The position numbers and the translations under genes are program-made. Source: Gemmiger sp. An50 (lineage in GTDB: Bacteria; Bacillota; Clostridia; Oscillospirales; Ruminococcaceae). From it: a stretch of DNA of 64,000 nt. Shown in pieces: positions 1 through 8,765 of this stretch. Under the pieces are notes generated by a model that did not search any database, had not been told where the DNA came from, and worked only from the letters and a program-made list of their open reading frames with translations. Position 1 is the first letter of the stretch; every line of letters starts with the position of its first letter. The stretch is taken from NCBI RefSeq assembly GCF_002161595.1, contig NZ_NFID01000006.1, positions 95,473 through 159,472 on the forward strand, written 5' to 3'.

Positions 1-658
1 TGCGGACCATGTCTGCCACCGGATTGTGCAGAGCGGCCACCTTATCCAGATCGTCGTAGGTCAAGAAGCTGCCGCGGGTGCAGTCCAGGCTGCACATCAC
101 GAAGGGCACCTTGGTGGCGATTACATACTTGGCGGCCTCAGGGTCTGCCAGCACGTTGAAGGTGGCCACCGGGGTGGGGTTGCCGGTGCGCAGCGAACCG
201 CCCATGAACACGATGCGCTGGATCCTAGTCAGCGCGTCCGGATGCTGCTTGAGCAGCAGGGCGATGTTGGTGAGCGGAGCCAGCGCAATGATGGTGATGG
301 GCTCCGGCTGAGCCATCAGCACCGAGTAGATGAACTCGTGGGCAGGCTGGGCCTCGGGCTGCTTTGCGGTCTTATGGGCGAACTCGTAGCCGCCCAGGCC
401 GTTGCTGCCGTGGATGTAAGCCGCGTCCCACAGGGGGCGCTCCAGCGGGGTGGCCGCGCCCTTGGCCAGGGGGATCTCCGGCCGGCCCATCAGCTCCAGA
501 GCGTTGAGGGTGTTGTAGGTGGTGATGTCCACCGGCAGGTTGCCGCAGACGGTGGTCACGCCCAGAACCTCCAGGCGGTCGGTCTTCAATGCATAGGACA
601 AGGCGACGATATCGTCGATACCGGTGTCGCAGTCGATGAGTACTTTGATTTTTTCCAT
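1..658 (-). CDS. Nucleoside hydrolase (IUNH family), C-terminus cut by window edge
   Basis: Hydrolyses the N-glycosidic bond of nucleosides to free base plus ribose in the cytoplasm. The N-terminus reads MEKIKVLIDCDTGIDD; the DxDxGxDD calcium-binding motif is the family signature and begins at about residue 9. A downstream FMGGS-like segment (residues ~170-175) also fits. About 219 codons are visible where the family usually has ~310, so the rest lies outside the window. The ATG at 658 follows an AGGAGT-type site. It lies 62 bp downstream of cytidine deaminase on the same strand and looks like the last visible gene of a nucleoside uptake and salvage operon. Substrate preference cannot be read from sequence. 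Confidence 0.93.
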   Translation of the reverse strand, partial: MEKIKVLIDCDTGIDDIVALSYALKTDRLEVLGVTTVCGNLPVDITTYNTLNALELMGRPEIPLAKGAATPLERPLWDAAYIHGSNGLGGYEFAHKTAKQPEAQPAHEFIYSVLMAQPEPITIIALAPLTNIALLLKQHPDALTRIQRIVFMGGSLRTGNPTPVATFNVLADPEAAKYVIATKVPFVMCSLDCTRGSFLTYDDLDKVAALHNPVADMVR

Positions 659-720
659 AGGGCACTCCTTCTGACCCGGGCCGCTGCGGCATCCGCGCGG
701 CCCGGGATCGGCTCAGGTGG

Positions 721-1146
721 TCAATCGCGGCTCCAGCCAAAGGGCAGAAGCTCGCAAAGATGATAAAGCTTGTGGTCGCCGGGCGCCTGGGTGCAAATCA
801 CCGGCATGTCCGCCGGGCAGAACTGGGTGAGCACCTGGCGGCAGGTGCCGCAGGGGGTGCAGTAGCCCCGCAGCGGCTCACCCAGCGGGCCGCCGCACAC
901 CGCCAGAGCAGCGAACTGGTCGCAGCCCTCGCTGAGCGCCTTGAACAGGGCCACCCGCTCCGCGCAGATGCTGGGGGTCTGGCCGTAGCACTCAATGTTC
1001 CCGGCGGTGAAGATCCGGCCGTCCTGCCCAAGCAGGGCCGCCCCGACCCCGTAACCGGAGATGGGGACCCGGGCCTTTTGTAGCCGGGCCTGCAGCGCCA
1101 GCTGTTCCAGCTGGAGGATCGTTTCCTTCGAGATGGTTTGTTCCAT
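721..1146 (-). CDS. cdd: Cytidine deaminase
   Basis: Deaminates cytidine and deoxycytidine to uridine and deoxyuridine in pyrimidine salvage. The 141 residues match the small tetrameric class. The zinc site is visible as CAER (cysteine ligand plus catalytic Glu, residues ~61-64) and PCGTC further on. The ATG at 1146 is preceded by a purine-rich AGGAGC site. It lies 27 bp after the transporter permease gene on the same strand. This placement suggests that imported cytidine is deaminated and then split by the adjacent nucleoside hydrolase. Confidence 0.95.
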   Translation of the reverse strand: MEQTISKETILQLEQLALQARLQKARVPISGYGVGAALLGQDGRIFTAGNIECYGQTPSICAERVALFKALSEGCDQFAALAVCGGPLGEPLRGYCTPCGTCRQVLTQFCPADMPVICTQAPGDHKLYHLCELLPFGWSRD

Positions 1147-1173
1147 GATCTGCTCCTTTGCTGCGCCGGTTTG

Positions 1174-2106
1174 TTACCGCTGCTGCACGAACTTGGTGTA
1201 GGGCTGGCCGCCTGCGGCGATGCCCACGTTCTGCTTGCTGGCACTCAGAGCCAGCACGATCACGGTGGCCACGTAGGGAATCATCTGGATGAACTCCGCG
1301 GGCACCGGGTTGTTGGGGATGGTCTGCAGGTACAGCTGCAACGCGCTGAAGAAGCCGAAGAACATGGCGGAGCCAAACACGCCCCAGGTGTTCCAGCGGC
1401 CCATGGTCACAGCACCCAGAGCCAGGTAGCCACGGCCGGCGACCATGTCCTCCTGGAACATGTTCATGCCGCCGATGGACAGCATCGCGCCGCCCAGGCC
1501 GCCCAGAACGCCGGAGAAGATCACGCTGAAGTAACGGATGCGGTGTACGGACAGACCGGCGGTCTCAGCCGCCTTGGGGTTCTCACCCACGGTTACGATG
1601 CGCAGGCCCAGGCGGGTGTGCTTGAACATGTACCACACCAGGATCAGCACGATGAACAGGATGTACACAAAGGGAGACTGCTGCGCCAGGAAGGGTCCGA
1701 TCACGGGGATCTTCTCCAGCGGAGTGGTGGTGGGCAGATAGGGAACCTGCGGGCTGTTGCCCTGCTGGTTGAACAGCGCTTTCAGGCCCACGCCGGAAAT
1801 ACCGGTGCTCAGCAGCACCAGCGCCATGGAGCTTACCGCCTGGGTACCGCCCCAGGTGATGCACACCAGAGAGTGGATGGCCGAAATGCCCACGCCGATG
1901 ACGATGGCGAACAGAATGCCCATCCAGGCGTTCTGGAACAGGTAGCTGCCCACCGCCGCACCGAAGGCGGAAGCGGTCATGATGCCTTCCAGACCGATGT
2001 TGTTCACACCGCTTCGCTCACTGGTCATGCCGCCCAGCGCGGTGAAAGCGATGGGAGTGCCCATGCGAAGCGTGGCGGAAAGCAGATAGGTAATGGCATT
2101 AAGCAT
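1174..2106 (-). CDS. nupQ: Nucleoside ABC transporter, permease subunit (NupQ/YufQ-like)
   Basis: One of two membrane subunits of a BMP-dependent nucleoside importer. The 310 residues form many hydrophobic segments. The early stretch with GGMTSERSGVNNIGLEGIM is the hallmark of the BPD_transp_2 family and its E-x-G-x-x-x-x-x-x-G-G-like loop. The start overlaps the end of the other permease by 8 bp, which indicates translational coupling. The gene name follows B. subtilis NupNOPQ; sequence alone does not prove guanosine specificity, and the cdd and hydrolase neighbours allow pyrimidine nucleosides too. Confidence 0.88.
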   Translation of the reverse strand: MLNAITYLLSATLRMGTPIAFTALGGMTSERSGVNNIGLEGIMTASAFGAAVGSYLFQNAWMGILFAIVIGVGISAIHSLVCITWGGTQAVSSMALVLLSTGISGVGLKALFNQQGNSPQVPYLPTTTPLEKIPVIGPFLAQQSPFVYILFIVLILVWYMFKHTRLGLRIVTVGENPKAAETAGLSVHRIRYFSVIFSGVLGGLGGAMLSIGGMNMFQEDMVAGRGYLALGAVTMGRWNTWGVFGSAMFFGFFSALQLYLQTIPNNPVPAEFIQMIPYVATVIVLALSASKQNVGIAAGGQPYTKFVQQR

Positions 2107-3184
2107 TCTTCTTCCCTCCCATACGCTTGATGTAGTAGCGGATCACATGCTCGGCGCACAGGAACACGATGATCAGGCCCTGAATGACGTCGACCATGTT
2201 TTTGGAGATGCCCGCGCTGGACTGCATCATGGCGGAGCCGCTGCGCATGGCGCCGATGAGCAGCGCCGAGAAGATGATGGCGAACGGATTGTTGTGCGCC
2301 ATCAGAGCAACGGGGATGCCGTTGAAGCCGTAGTTCGCGGAGAAGTTGTTCACGATCTTATCCAGGCTGCCGGTGACCTCGATGCCGCCGGCCAGACCGG
2401 CCAGCGCACCGCTGATGAGCAGCGCCAGGAACATGTTGCGGTTCACGTTGATGCCGTTGGTGCGGGATGCGTTGGGGTTGAAGCCCACCGCGCGCATCTC
2501 GTAACCAAGGCTGGTGCGGTTCAGGATGATGTAGACCGCCACGACGGCCACCAGAGCCAGCACGAAGCCCAGGTTCAGCACGTAGGGCTTGGGCAGCAGG
2601 TCGGGCAGCTGCGCGGTCTTGTCGATGGTGGCAGTGGCGGGAGATTCGCCAGGGCCTTTGAAGGGTCCCAGAATCAGATAGGAAATCAGATACTGGGCGA
2701 TGTAGTTGAACATGATGGTGCTGATAACCACGTTTACGTTGCCTTTCAGCTTCAGCACCGCCGGGAAGAAGGCCCAGATCATGCCACCCACCATGCTGGC
2801 CAGAATGGTCAGAGGCAGATGCAGCACCATGGGCAGATGTACGTAGGCACCCACCAGCGCCGCGCACATGGCGCCAATGAGCAGCTGGCCCTCGGCGCCG
2901 ATGTTGAACACACTGCACCGGAAGGCAATGGCCACCGCAAGACCGGTGAGCATTACAGGGACCGCCTTGCCCAGCGTTACCGTGAAGGCAATGCCGGTAC
3001 CGAAGGCGCCGCGCCACAAAGCGCCGTAGGCTTCAATGGGGTTCGAGCCGAAGGCCCAGATCACCAGAGCGCCCACCACCAGCGCCATCACCAGCGCGAT
3101 CAGGGTAATGAGCAGGCTCAGCCCGGTTTCCTGCAGCTTCTTTTTATCCAAAGCAAACAGGGGCTTTTTTACCTTTGTTTCCAA
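2099..3184 (-). CDS. nupP: Nucleoside ABC transporter, permease subunit (NupP-like)
   Basis: Second integral membrane subunit of the same importer, 361 residues. A basic N-terminal tail precedes a hydrophobic segment at about residues 20-45. A FRCSVFNIGAEGQLLIGA-type motif near the middle corresponds to the permease family signature. A GFNPNASRTNGIN loop and an ANYGFNGIPVALMA segment are typical of NupP/YufP homologues. It begins 15 bp after the ATPase gene and overlaps the next permease, so all subunits are co-transcribed. Confidence 0.88.
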   Translation of the reverse strand: METKVKKPLFALDKKKLQETGLSLLITLIALVMALVVGALVIWAFGSNPIEAYGALWRGAFGTGIAFTVTLGKAVPVMLTGLAVAIAFRCSVFNIGAEGQLLIGAMCAALVGAYVHLPMVLHLPLTILASMVGGMIWAFFPAVLKLKGNVNVVISTIMFNYIAQYLISYLILGPFKGPGESPATATIDKTAQLPDLLPKPYVLNLGFVLALVAVVAVYIILNRTSLGYEMRAVGFNPNASRTNGINVNRNMFLALLISGALAGLAGGIEVTGSLDKIVNNFSANYGFNGIPVALMAHNNPFAIIFSALLIGAMRSGSAMMQSSAGISKNMVDVIQGLIIVFLCAEHVIRYYIKRMGGKKNA

Positions 3185-3199
3185 TCGTTTCCCCTCCTT

Positions 3200-4726
3200 T
3201 TAAGCATCTCTGTGGGAGCCCAGCATCATGCGGCCCAGCTCCTGCCGGGTCACACCCTCGGCGTCCACCACGTCCACGATGCGGCCCTTGAAGATAACGG
3301 CGATCCGGTCGCTGACCGAGAGAATCTCGTCCAGCTCCAGAGAGAAGAGCAGAACGCCCTTGCCCTTGTCGCGCTGCTCCAGCAGCGTTTTCTGCACGAA
3401 CTCCATGGCGCCGATGTCCAGGCCGCGGGTGGGCTGCACTGCGATGAGCACGTCCGGGTTGCGGCTGGCCTCACGGGCAATGACGATCTTCTGCTGGTTG
3501 CCGCCGGACAGAGTGCCCGCGGGCACGTCCACGTTGGCGCAGCGGATGTCGAAATCGTCCTGCAGGGTCTCGGCGTTTTTGTGGATGGCTTTGTAGTCCA
3601 TCCAGGTGCGGCCGTGGGCGTAGGGCTCCTGGTAATGCATGCCCAGCACCAGGTTGTCGGCCACGCTGTACTGCAGCACCAGGCCGTCCCGATGACGGTC
3701 CTCCGGGACCAGAGCGATGCCGCTGTCCTTGCGGGCGCGGATGCCCTTTTTCACGATATTGTCGCCCTTGAACAGGATCTCGCCGGAATCGGGAGTGATC
3801 TGACCGCAGATGGCCTGCACCAGCTCCTCCTGGCCGTTGCCGTCCACACCGGCGATGCCCAGCACCTCGCCCGCTTTCAGCTGCAGGTTGATGCCGTCCA
3901 GCTTCTTCACCGTCTTGTTCACGGTGTAGCTCACGTTCTTGAGCTCCAGCAGGTTGGGCTGGTCGGTGAACTCCTTGCGCTCCCGGCGGGACAGGTTCAC
4001 GTCACGGCCGACCATCATGCGGGTCAGCTCGTCCACGTTGGTCTCGTCCTTGCGCACGGTGCCGATCACCTTGCCCCGGCGAATTACGGTGATGTGATCG
4101 CTGATCTTCATCACCTCAGCCATCTTGTGGCTGATGAACAGAATGGTCTTGCCGCTGGCCTTCAGGCCCAGCAGAATGTCGCAGAATTCATCGATCTCCT
4201 GAGGAGTCAGCACGGCGGTGGGCTCGTCAAAGATCAGAATCTCGGCCTCACGGTAGAGGATCTTCAGAATCTCCACGCGCTGCTGCTCGGTGACCGACAG
4301 GTCCGCCACCTTGGCGTGGGGGTCAATTTTCAGGCCATATTTCTCGCTCAGCTCCCGGATGCGCTTTTCCGCTCCGGCTCGGTCCACCTTCAGGCGGCTG
4401 CCCGGCTCCTGGCCCACCACGATGTTCTCGGCCACGGTCAGCTTGGGGATCAGCATGAAATGCTGGTGCACCATGCCGATCTTGTGGGCGATGGAATCCT
4501 TCGAGCTCTGGAAATGCACCGGCTGCTCGTTGATGAAGATCTGGCCCTCATCCGGCTGATACAGTCCGTAAATGATGTTCATCAAAGTGGACTTGCCCGC
4601 GCCGTTCTCGCCGGCCAGGGTGTGGATCTCGCCCTGCTCCACATCGATGGTGATATGATCGTTCGCTACAATGCCGGGGAAACGCTTGGTGATGTCCTTC
4701 AGCTGGATGCTGTATTTCACACTCAC
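3200..4726 (-). CDS. nupO: Nucleoside ABC transporter, dual ATP-binding subunit (NupO-like)
   Basis: Cytoplasmic ATPase with two fused nucleotide-binding domains, 508 residues from the start chosen here. The first domain has Walker A GENGAGKS and Walker B LIFDEPTAVL. The second has a looser GVDGNGQ P-loop, an LSGGNQQK signature and a degenerate Walker B (LIAVQPTRGL), as usual for sugar and nucleoside dual ATPases. The frame stays open upstream to 4804, but the GTG at 4726 has an AGGATGG site 7 nt upstream and matches where homologues begin. The 96 bp gap to the BMP gene may hold a processing or attenuation site. Confidence 0.9.
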   Translation of the reverse strand: MSVKYSIQLKDITKRFPGIVANDHITIDVEQGEIHTLAGENGAGKSTLMNIIYGLYQPDEGQIFINEQPVHFQSSKDSIAHKIGMVHQHFMLIPKLTVAENIVVGQEPGSRLKVDRAGAEKRIRELSEKYGLKIDPHAKVADLSVTEQQRVEILKILYREAEILIFDEPTAVLTPQEIDEFCDILLGLKASGKTILFISHKMAEVMKISDHITVIRRGKVIGTVRKDETNVDELTRMMVGRDVNLSRRERKEFTDQPNLLELKNVSYTVNKTVKKLDGINLQLKAGEVLGIAGVDGNGQEELVQAICGQITPDSGEILFKGDNIVKKGIRARKDSGIALVPEDRHRDGLVLQYSVADNLVLGMHYQEPYAHGRTWMDYKAIHKNAETLQDDFDIRCANVDVPAGTLSGGNQQKIVIAREASRNPDVLIAVQPTRGLDIGAMEFVQKTLLEQRDKGKGVLLFSLELDEILSVSDRIAVIFKGRIVDVVDAEGVTRQELGRMMLGSHRDA

Positions 4727-4822
4727 AGTTCCACCATCCTTTCTGTTGATCAAAGGGCCGCAGAGGGGGCCTTGTTCCAGACCTTCTCCGCGGCCCATGC
4801 GCACTGTTCCGTCGTTATTCAG

Positions 4823-5872
4823 TTAGCCCAGGGAAGCAATGTAGGTGTTGTACTCTTCCTCGGTGCCGGGTACGGTGATCTCACCGTTGATGATCTTGTT
4901 CTTCAGATCCTCGACGCTGTTCTTCACATCCTCGGGGATGGAGTTCAGCAGCTCGTCGTTCATGGTGGTGTAGCGCAGCTCAACGCCGCCCTCCTTCAGG
5001 CCCAGAACGGTGCAGCCGCCGCCGTTGAAGGTGCCGTTGTCCATGTAATCCTTGATCATGTCGTACAGAGCCACGTCGATGGACTTCACCACAGAGGCAA
5101 CGATCTTGTCCGGCATCTTGTCGAACTGGCCGGTGGCAGCGCCCAGGCAGTACTTGCCCTCGCCAGCTTCCTTGGCTGCGTTGAACACGCCCAGGTTGCA
5201 GGCGCCCGCGAAGCAGCTCACGTAGTCCGCGCCCTTATCGTACAGGGCCTTGGCGGATTCCTGGCCCAGGTTGGTGTCGGTGTAGCTGTTGGTGAACAGA
5301 ACGCTCACTTCGCAGTCGGGGTTCACGGTCTTGGCGCCGGCCATGTAGCCGTACTGATAGCGCAGCTGCAGGGGCTCCTGCACGGCCAGCACGGTACCGA
5401 TCTTGCCGGTCTGGCTCAGGGAAGCAGCCAGCGCGCCGCCCAGGAAGGCAGCCTCATTTTCCTTGTACTCAACGCTCATCACGTTCTCTGCGCCGGTCTC
5501 TTCACCAGCCAGATACATGAAGTTGCAGTCGGGGTATTCCGCGGCCACTTCCATCATGGCGTCGTGGAACTCGGAAGAGGGAACCACCAGCAGGGTGTCG
5601 CCCTGGGCGATGAGGGTACGCAGGCTGTTGGCCGCGTCGCTTACCTCGCTTACCTCGATGTACTCGGCGCCGATGCCCAGCTCCTCCTGAGCCTTTTCCA
5701 GACCGGCCCACACGTCGTCGTTGAAGCTCTGGGTGCCCATGCTGGAAGCGATCAGGCCAACCCGCAGGCTACCGTCGTCAGTGCCGCCGCCTTCACCGGA
5801 GCCACTGCCGCCGCAGGCGACCAGGGACAGAGCCATGGCCCCCGCCATGATCAATGCAAGTACCTTTTTCAT
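4823..5872 (-). CDS. nupN: BMP-family nucleoside-binding lipoprotein (NupN/BmpA-like)
   Basis: Substrate-capturing lipoprotein of the importer. Residues 1-19 form a signal peptide and LVAC is the lipobox, placing the lipidated Cys at residue 20; a Gly/Ser-rich spacer follows. The mature part has the BMP fold signatures GLIASSMGTQSFND near the start, an MSVEYKENEAAFLGG segment, and an FAGACNLGVFNAAKEAG-like region. The 349-residue length is normal. AAAGGAGG lies upstream of the ATG. First gene of the operon, which fits the usual high-expression position of binding proteins. Confidence 0.9.
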   Translation of the reverse strand: MKKVLALIMAGAMALSLVACGGSGSGEGGGTDDGSLRVGLIASSMGTQSFNDDVWAGLEKAQEELGIGAEYIEVSEVSDAANSLRTLIAQGDTLLVVPSSEFHDAMMEVAAEYPDCNFMYLAGEETGAENVMSVEYKENEAAFLGGALAASLSQTGKIGTVLAVQEPLQLRYQYGYMAGAKTVNPDCEVSVLFTNSYTDTNLGQESAKALYDKGADYVSCFAGACNLGVFNAAKEAGEGKYCLGAATGQFDKMPDKIVASVVKSIDVALYDMIKDYMDNGTFNGGGCTVLGLKEGGVELRYTTMNDELLNSIPEDVKNSVEDLKNKIINGEITVPGTEEEYNTYIASLG

Positions 5873-5955
5873 TTGTTTTGTCCTCCTTTTGTTTAAAAAA
5901 CGAAGCGTCTATCCATTATGAATACAGACCGTCGGTCCGTTTTTCCTGGGTAACC

Positions 5956-7464
5956 TTACGGCAGAAGCTGTTCCAGCGGTACCGGATCGCAGCTTTCCTG
6001 CTGCTTTTGCCGCAGCAGCTGGCGCATCTTCTGCTTGAGATCGTCGTATTCCGGCAGGCAGGCCAGATTCTTCATCTCGTAGGGGTCCGCATTCAGATCA
6101 TACAGCTCGTCCTGCTGGCCCTCGAAACAGGTATATTTGATGTTGTTCTCATCCACCACCATACGGCCCAGCAGGGTCAGGCCGTAGCCGTGGCCATAGG
6201 TCTCGCACATCAGGCTGGTGCGCCAGTCCTTCTCACCCGGGCGGTGGCAGCCCAGCTCCAGCAGGCTCTTGCCATCCACCCGTTCGGGGAAGGTAAGGCC
6301 CGCGGCGTCCAGCATGGTCACCGGCAGATCGCAGGTGAACACCAGCCGGTCGCTGGTCTGGCCGGGCTGGATGCTGCCGGGCCAGCGGATCGCCATGGGG
6401 ATGCGCTCCACTTCCTGGGCCATGTGGGAGTCCTTATCGAAGTGACCGCCCTGGCATGCGATGGCATCGCCGTGGTCGGTGGTCCAGATCACGATGGTGT
6501 TTTCGTCCAGACCCAGCTCCCGGAGCTTGTCCACCACCAGGCCGCCCGCGGCGTCCACCATGGTAATGTGGGCATAGCAGCGGGCCAGCATCTTCTGCCA
6601 CTCGCTCCAGGGCAGCGGATTGGGCCGGATGATGTGCTTACCGTCACCCAAGGGGCGGCTGACCTCCCAGGTCAGGTTCTCGGGCTTGTCGTGCAGGTCG
6701 TTTTCAAAGCTGGGATACATGGGGATGCTTTCCGGGTCGTACAGGTCCGCAAATTCCTTTGTGGGGAAGAAGGGCTGATGGGGGCCCCAGAAATCCACCC
6801 GCAGGCTCCAGGGTTCATCGGAATCCTGCTTTGCCAGCTCCTCCAGCTTGTCGCAAGCCAGGTTGGCCAGGAAGAAGGCCTCGTGGGTCTCCTTGGGGGT
6901 CACGGTGAGACCGATGGCGTGCTCGCCGCACCAGTAGTCCTCACACTGATACAGCTCGCCCTCTTTGAGCTTTTTAAAGAAGTGACTGTTTTCGTAGGAG
7001 TCCGGCCGGAGCGCCCGCTCCACCATGTGCTGTGCGCGGGGCAGGCCCCGCTTTTTGCAGTACTCGGCGTATTCCGGGGTATTGTAGGGATTGCCGTAGC
7101 CGCTCTGGGAAAGGCCGGTGCAATGGTGATCGTAGGCGCAGCCGGGGCCGGCGTGCCACTTGCCGTAATAATAATTGGTGTAGCCGTTCTCAGCCAGGAT
7201 ATCCAGATAGACATCGTGACGGTAGGGCGGGTCGTTCTCGTTGTGCACCTGCCCGTGGGTGTGGGGATACAGGCCGGTGAGCATGGACCGGCGGGCCGGG
7301 CCGCACATGGGAGTCACGCAATAGGCATTGGTGAACTCCATGCCCTCTGCGGCGAACTTTTCAAAGTTCGGGCGCATGGGCTTGGGGCCGCCCTGGGCCA
7401 TGCCATGGCCGTACCAGGCCTGGTGGTCATTCAGGATGTAGACAATGTTCGGTTTCCGGTTCAC
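5956..7464 (-). CDS. Sulfatase family protein (arylsulfatase-like)
   Basis: Probable sulfate-ester hydrolase, 502 residues. The formylglycine motif C-x-P-x-R is present as CGPAR at residues 54-58, within an MCGPARRSMLTGLYPHTHG context. Metal ligands are recognisable in the N-terminal ILNDHQ and the later TTDHGD segment. The GTG start at 7464 has AGGAAG 7 nt upstream. There is no signal peptide, so the enzyme is predicted to be cytoplasmic and its substrate imported. It lies 30 bp behind a Crp/Fnr regulator and is probably co-transcribed with it. No dedicated sulfatase-maturing enzyme sits next to it. A phosphonate monoester hydrolase activity is an alternative. Confidence 0.88.
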   Translation of the reverse strand: MNRKPNIVYILNDHQAWYGHGMAQGGPKPMRPNFEKFAAEGMEFTNAYCVTPMCGPARRSMLTGLYPHTHGQVHNENDPPYRHDVYLDILAENGYTNYYYGKWHAGPGCAYDHHCTGLSQSGYGNPYNTPEYAEYCKKRGLPRAQHMVERALRPDSYENSHFFKKLKEGELYQCEDYWCGEHAIGLTVTPKETHEAFFLANLACDKLEELAKQDSDEPWSLRVDFWGPHQPFFPTKEFADLYDPESIPMYPSFENDLHDKPENLTWEVSRPLGDGKHIIRPNPLPWSEWQKMLARCYAHITMVDAAGGLVVDKLRELGLDENTIVIWTTDHGDAIACQGGHFDKDSHMAQEVERIPMAIRWPGSIQPGQTSDRLVFTCDLPVTMLDAAGLTFPERVDGKSLLELGCHRPGEKDWRTSLMCETYGHGYGLTLLGRMVVDENNIKYTCFEGQQDELYDLNADPYEMKNLACLPEYDDLKQKMRQLLRQKQQESCDPVPLEQLLP

Positions 7465-7494
7465 GGTGTAGCTTCCTTTCTTTGCTGTGCCATT

Positions 7495-8208
7495 TTAAGG
7501 ATTCAGCTCGCAGATGCGGCGGATCTGTTCCGGCGTGCAGTGGATGTTCCCGTTGTTTTCGGTGGTGATGAGGCCCGCGTCCTTCAGCTCGCTGAGCGCC
7601 CGGCACACGGTGCGGATGGTGACGCCCAGCTCACTGGCAATCACGGTCCGTTTTTCCGCGATGCACAGGGGCTCGTTTTCATTGGCCCCGGCCTCGGTCC
7701 ATTTTCTGTGGATATAATAGAGCAGATTCTCCCGGGCGCTGAAGAAGTTCAGCCGCTCGATGTGGGTATAGTTGCGGTCCATCGCGCGAGACATGCTCTC
7801 CACACAGGCGAAGGAGACCGGCGCATATTTGTGCATGGCTTCCAGAAAGAAGTCACAGTCGATCTTGACGGCCAGGCAGTTGCTGCTGGCAATGATGTTG
7901 GAATAGAACACCTTGTCGGCGGTGACCAGCTGAGGAATGCCCAGAAACTCCGGTCCCCAGACCCGGGCGATCATGCCGCTGCCGCCCTTGATGGAGCTGC
8001 GCATCAGGCAGAACTCCCCTTCCACCACCAGGATGATCTTTGTGAGGATCTGGTTGCACATAATGATGGGCTTTTCCTTTGCATAGCGCACCATGGTAAT
8101 GTACTGATTCAGGTAGGGCTGCAGGTCCTTGGACGAATATTTTCTGCCCGGAACAGGCCGCTCGATCATGCGGAGCAGCCCAAGCAGCTGCTGGAACTCC
8201 GTGGTCAT
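7495..8208 (-). CDS. Crp/Fnr-family transcriptional regulator
   Basis: A 237-residue protein with an N-terminal cyclic-nucleotide-binding-like barrel (about residues 25-140) and a C-terminal winged helix. The helix-turn-helix reads as ASELGVTIRTVCRALSELK at about 190-208. No FNR-type cysteine cluster is apparent. It is the first gene of a two-gene unit with the sulfatase 30 bp downstream, so it most likely controls that gene. A TGAC-N4-GTCA palindrome lies about 100 bp upstream of its start. Confidence 0.85.
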   Translation of the reverse strand: MTTEFQQLLGLLRMIERPVPGRKYSSKDLQPYLNQYITMVRYAKEKPIIMCNQILTKIILVVEGEFCLMRSSIKGGSGMIARVWGPEFLGIPQLVTADKVFYSNIIASSNCLAVKIDCDFFLEAMHKYAPVSFACVESMSRAMDRNYTHIERLNFFSARENLLYYIHRKWTEAGANENEPLCIAEKRTVIASELGVTIRTVCRALSELKDAGLITTENNGNIHCTPEQIRRICELNP

Positions 8209-8765
8209 TGCGGGCGCTTCCCCCTTTCTCCCTTTCGCGGTGCGGAGCGAAATGCCCGCCCGCTTGCTACACCCCTAGCATAACGAAAAGCCAAGTCGCG
8301 GAACATGACGGATGTCACGGTTTGACAGCTTTCTCTTTTTTAAATAAACTGCCCCGCGTTTTTCCTGTTGAACATGCACAAGGAACGGCAAATACTTCGC
8401 ATTTTTTCAGCGGTTTTTCCTGGAAAATATGAAAAAACTACCCAAGCGATCTGCACTTTTGCAAAACGCCTGAGTAGTTTCTATGAGAAAAAGATTCCAT
8501 TCGCCGCATGTTCCAAACCCCGCCGAAGTTTTTCTCATATTCTAACAAAAGTTGGGCATTTTGGCAATATTGAACGTTCTATTTTTGTTGAATTGTAACT
8601 AAATATATCGCTTTATCCCGGAATTAGTCCTGGTAATGCTCCCGAAGGCCCGGCACACGGCACACCTTGGCTCGGAAGAGTTTCACATTTTCTTCATATT
8701 TTAAGTGTACTGGTCCGGAAAGCGGTGCACAATATTCAGATTTCACAAAATCCGGCCGCAATTTT
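8209..8765. other. 557-bp AT-rich intergenic region without a supported gene
   Basis: Lies between the start of the first Crp/Fnr gene and the end of the GH43-like gene. Base composition is visibly lower in GC than the flanks, with many A/T runs from 8330 to 8780. Short open frames exist, but none has a convincing ribosome binding site or a recognisable product. The part nearest 8208 should carry the promoter of the Crp-sulfatase unit. I see no clear intrinsic terminator for the glycosidase transcript here. Confidence 0.6.
8306..8317. promoter_or_regulatory. Palindromic candidate operator (TGAC-N4-GTCA)
   Basis: A perfect TGACggatGTCA dyad about 100 bp upstream of the Crp/Fnr-type regulator. 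Crp/Fnr proteins bind short dyads of this kind, so autoregulation is plausible. The assignment is inferred from symmetry and position only. Confidence 0.35.

Noticed and set aside
2093..5896. 1267-codon open frame on the plus strand
   Set aside because: It runs opposite the intact nucleoside transporter genes; its product is rich in His, Gly and Ala without recognisable domains. It arises from strong GC-rich third positions of the real genes.
8322..8350. Plus-strand TTGACA with A/T-rich -10-like sequence
   Set aside because: No supported gene or RNA lies downstream on that strand; the -10 match is poor.
8368..8598. 76-codon open frame in the AT-rich gap
   Set aside because: No ribosome binding site, no recognisable domain, and low-GC sequence makes chance frames likely.
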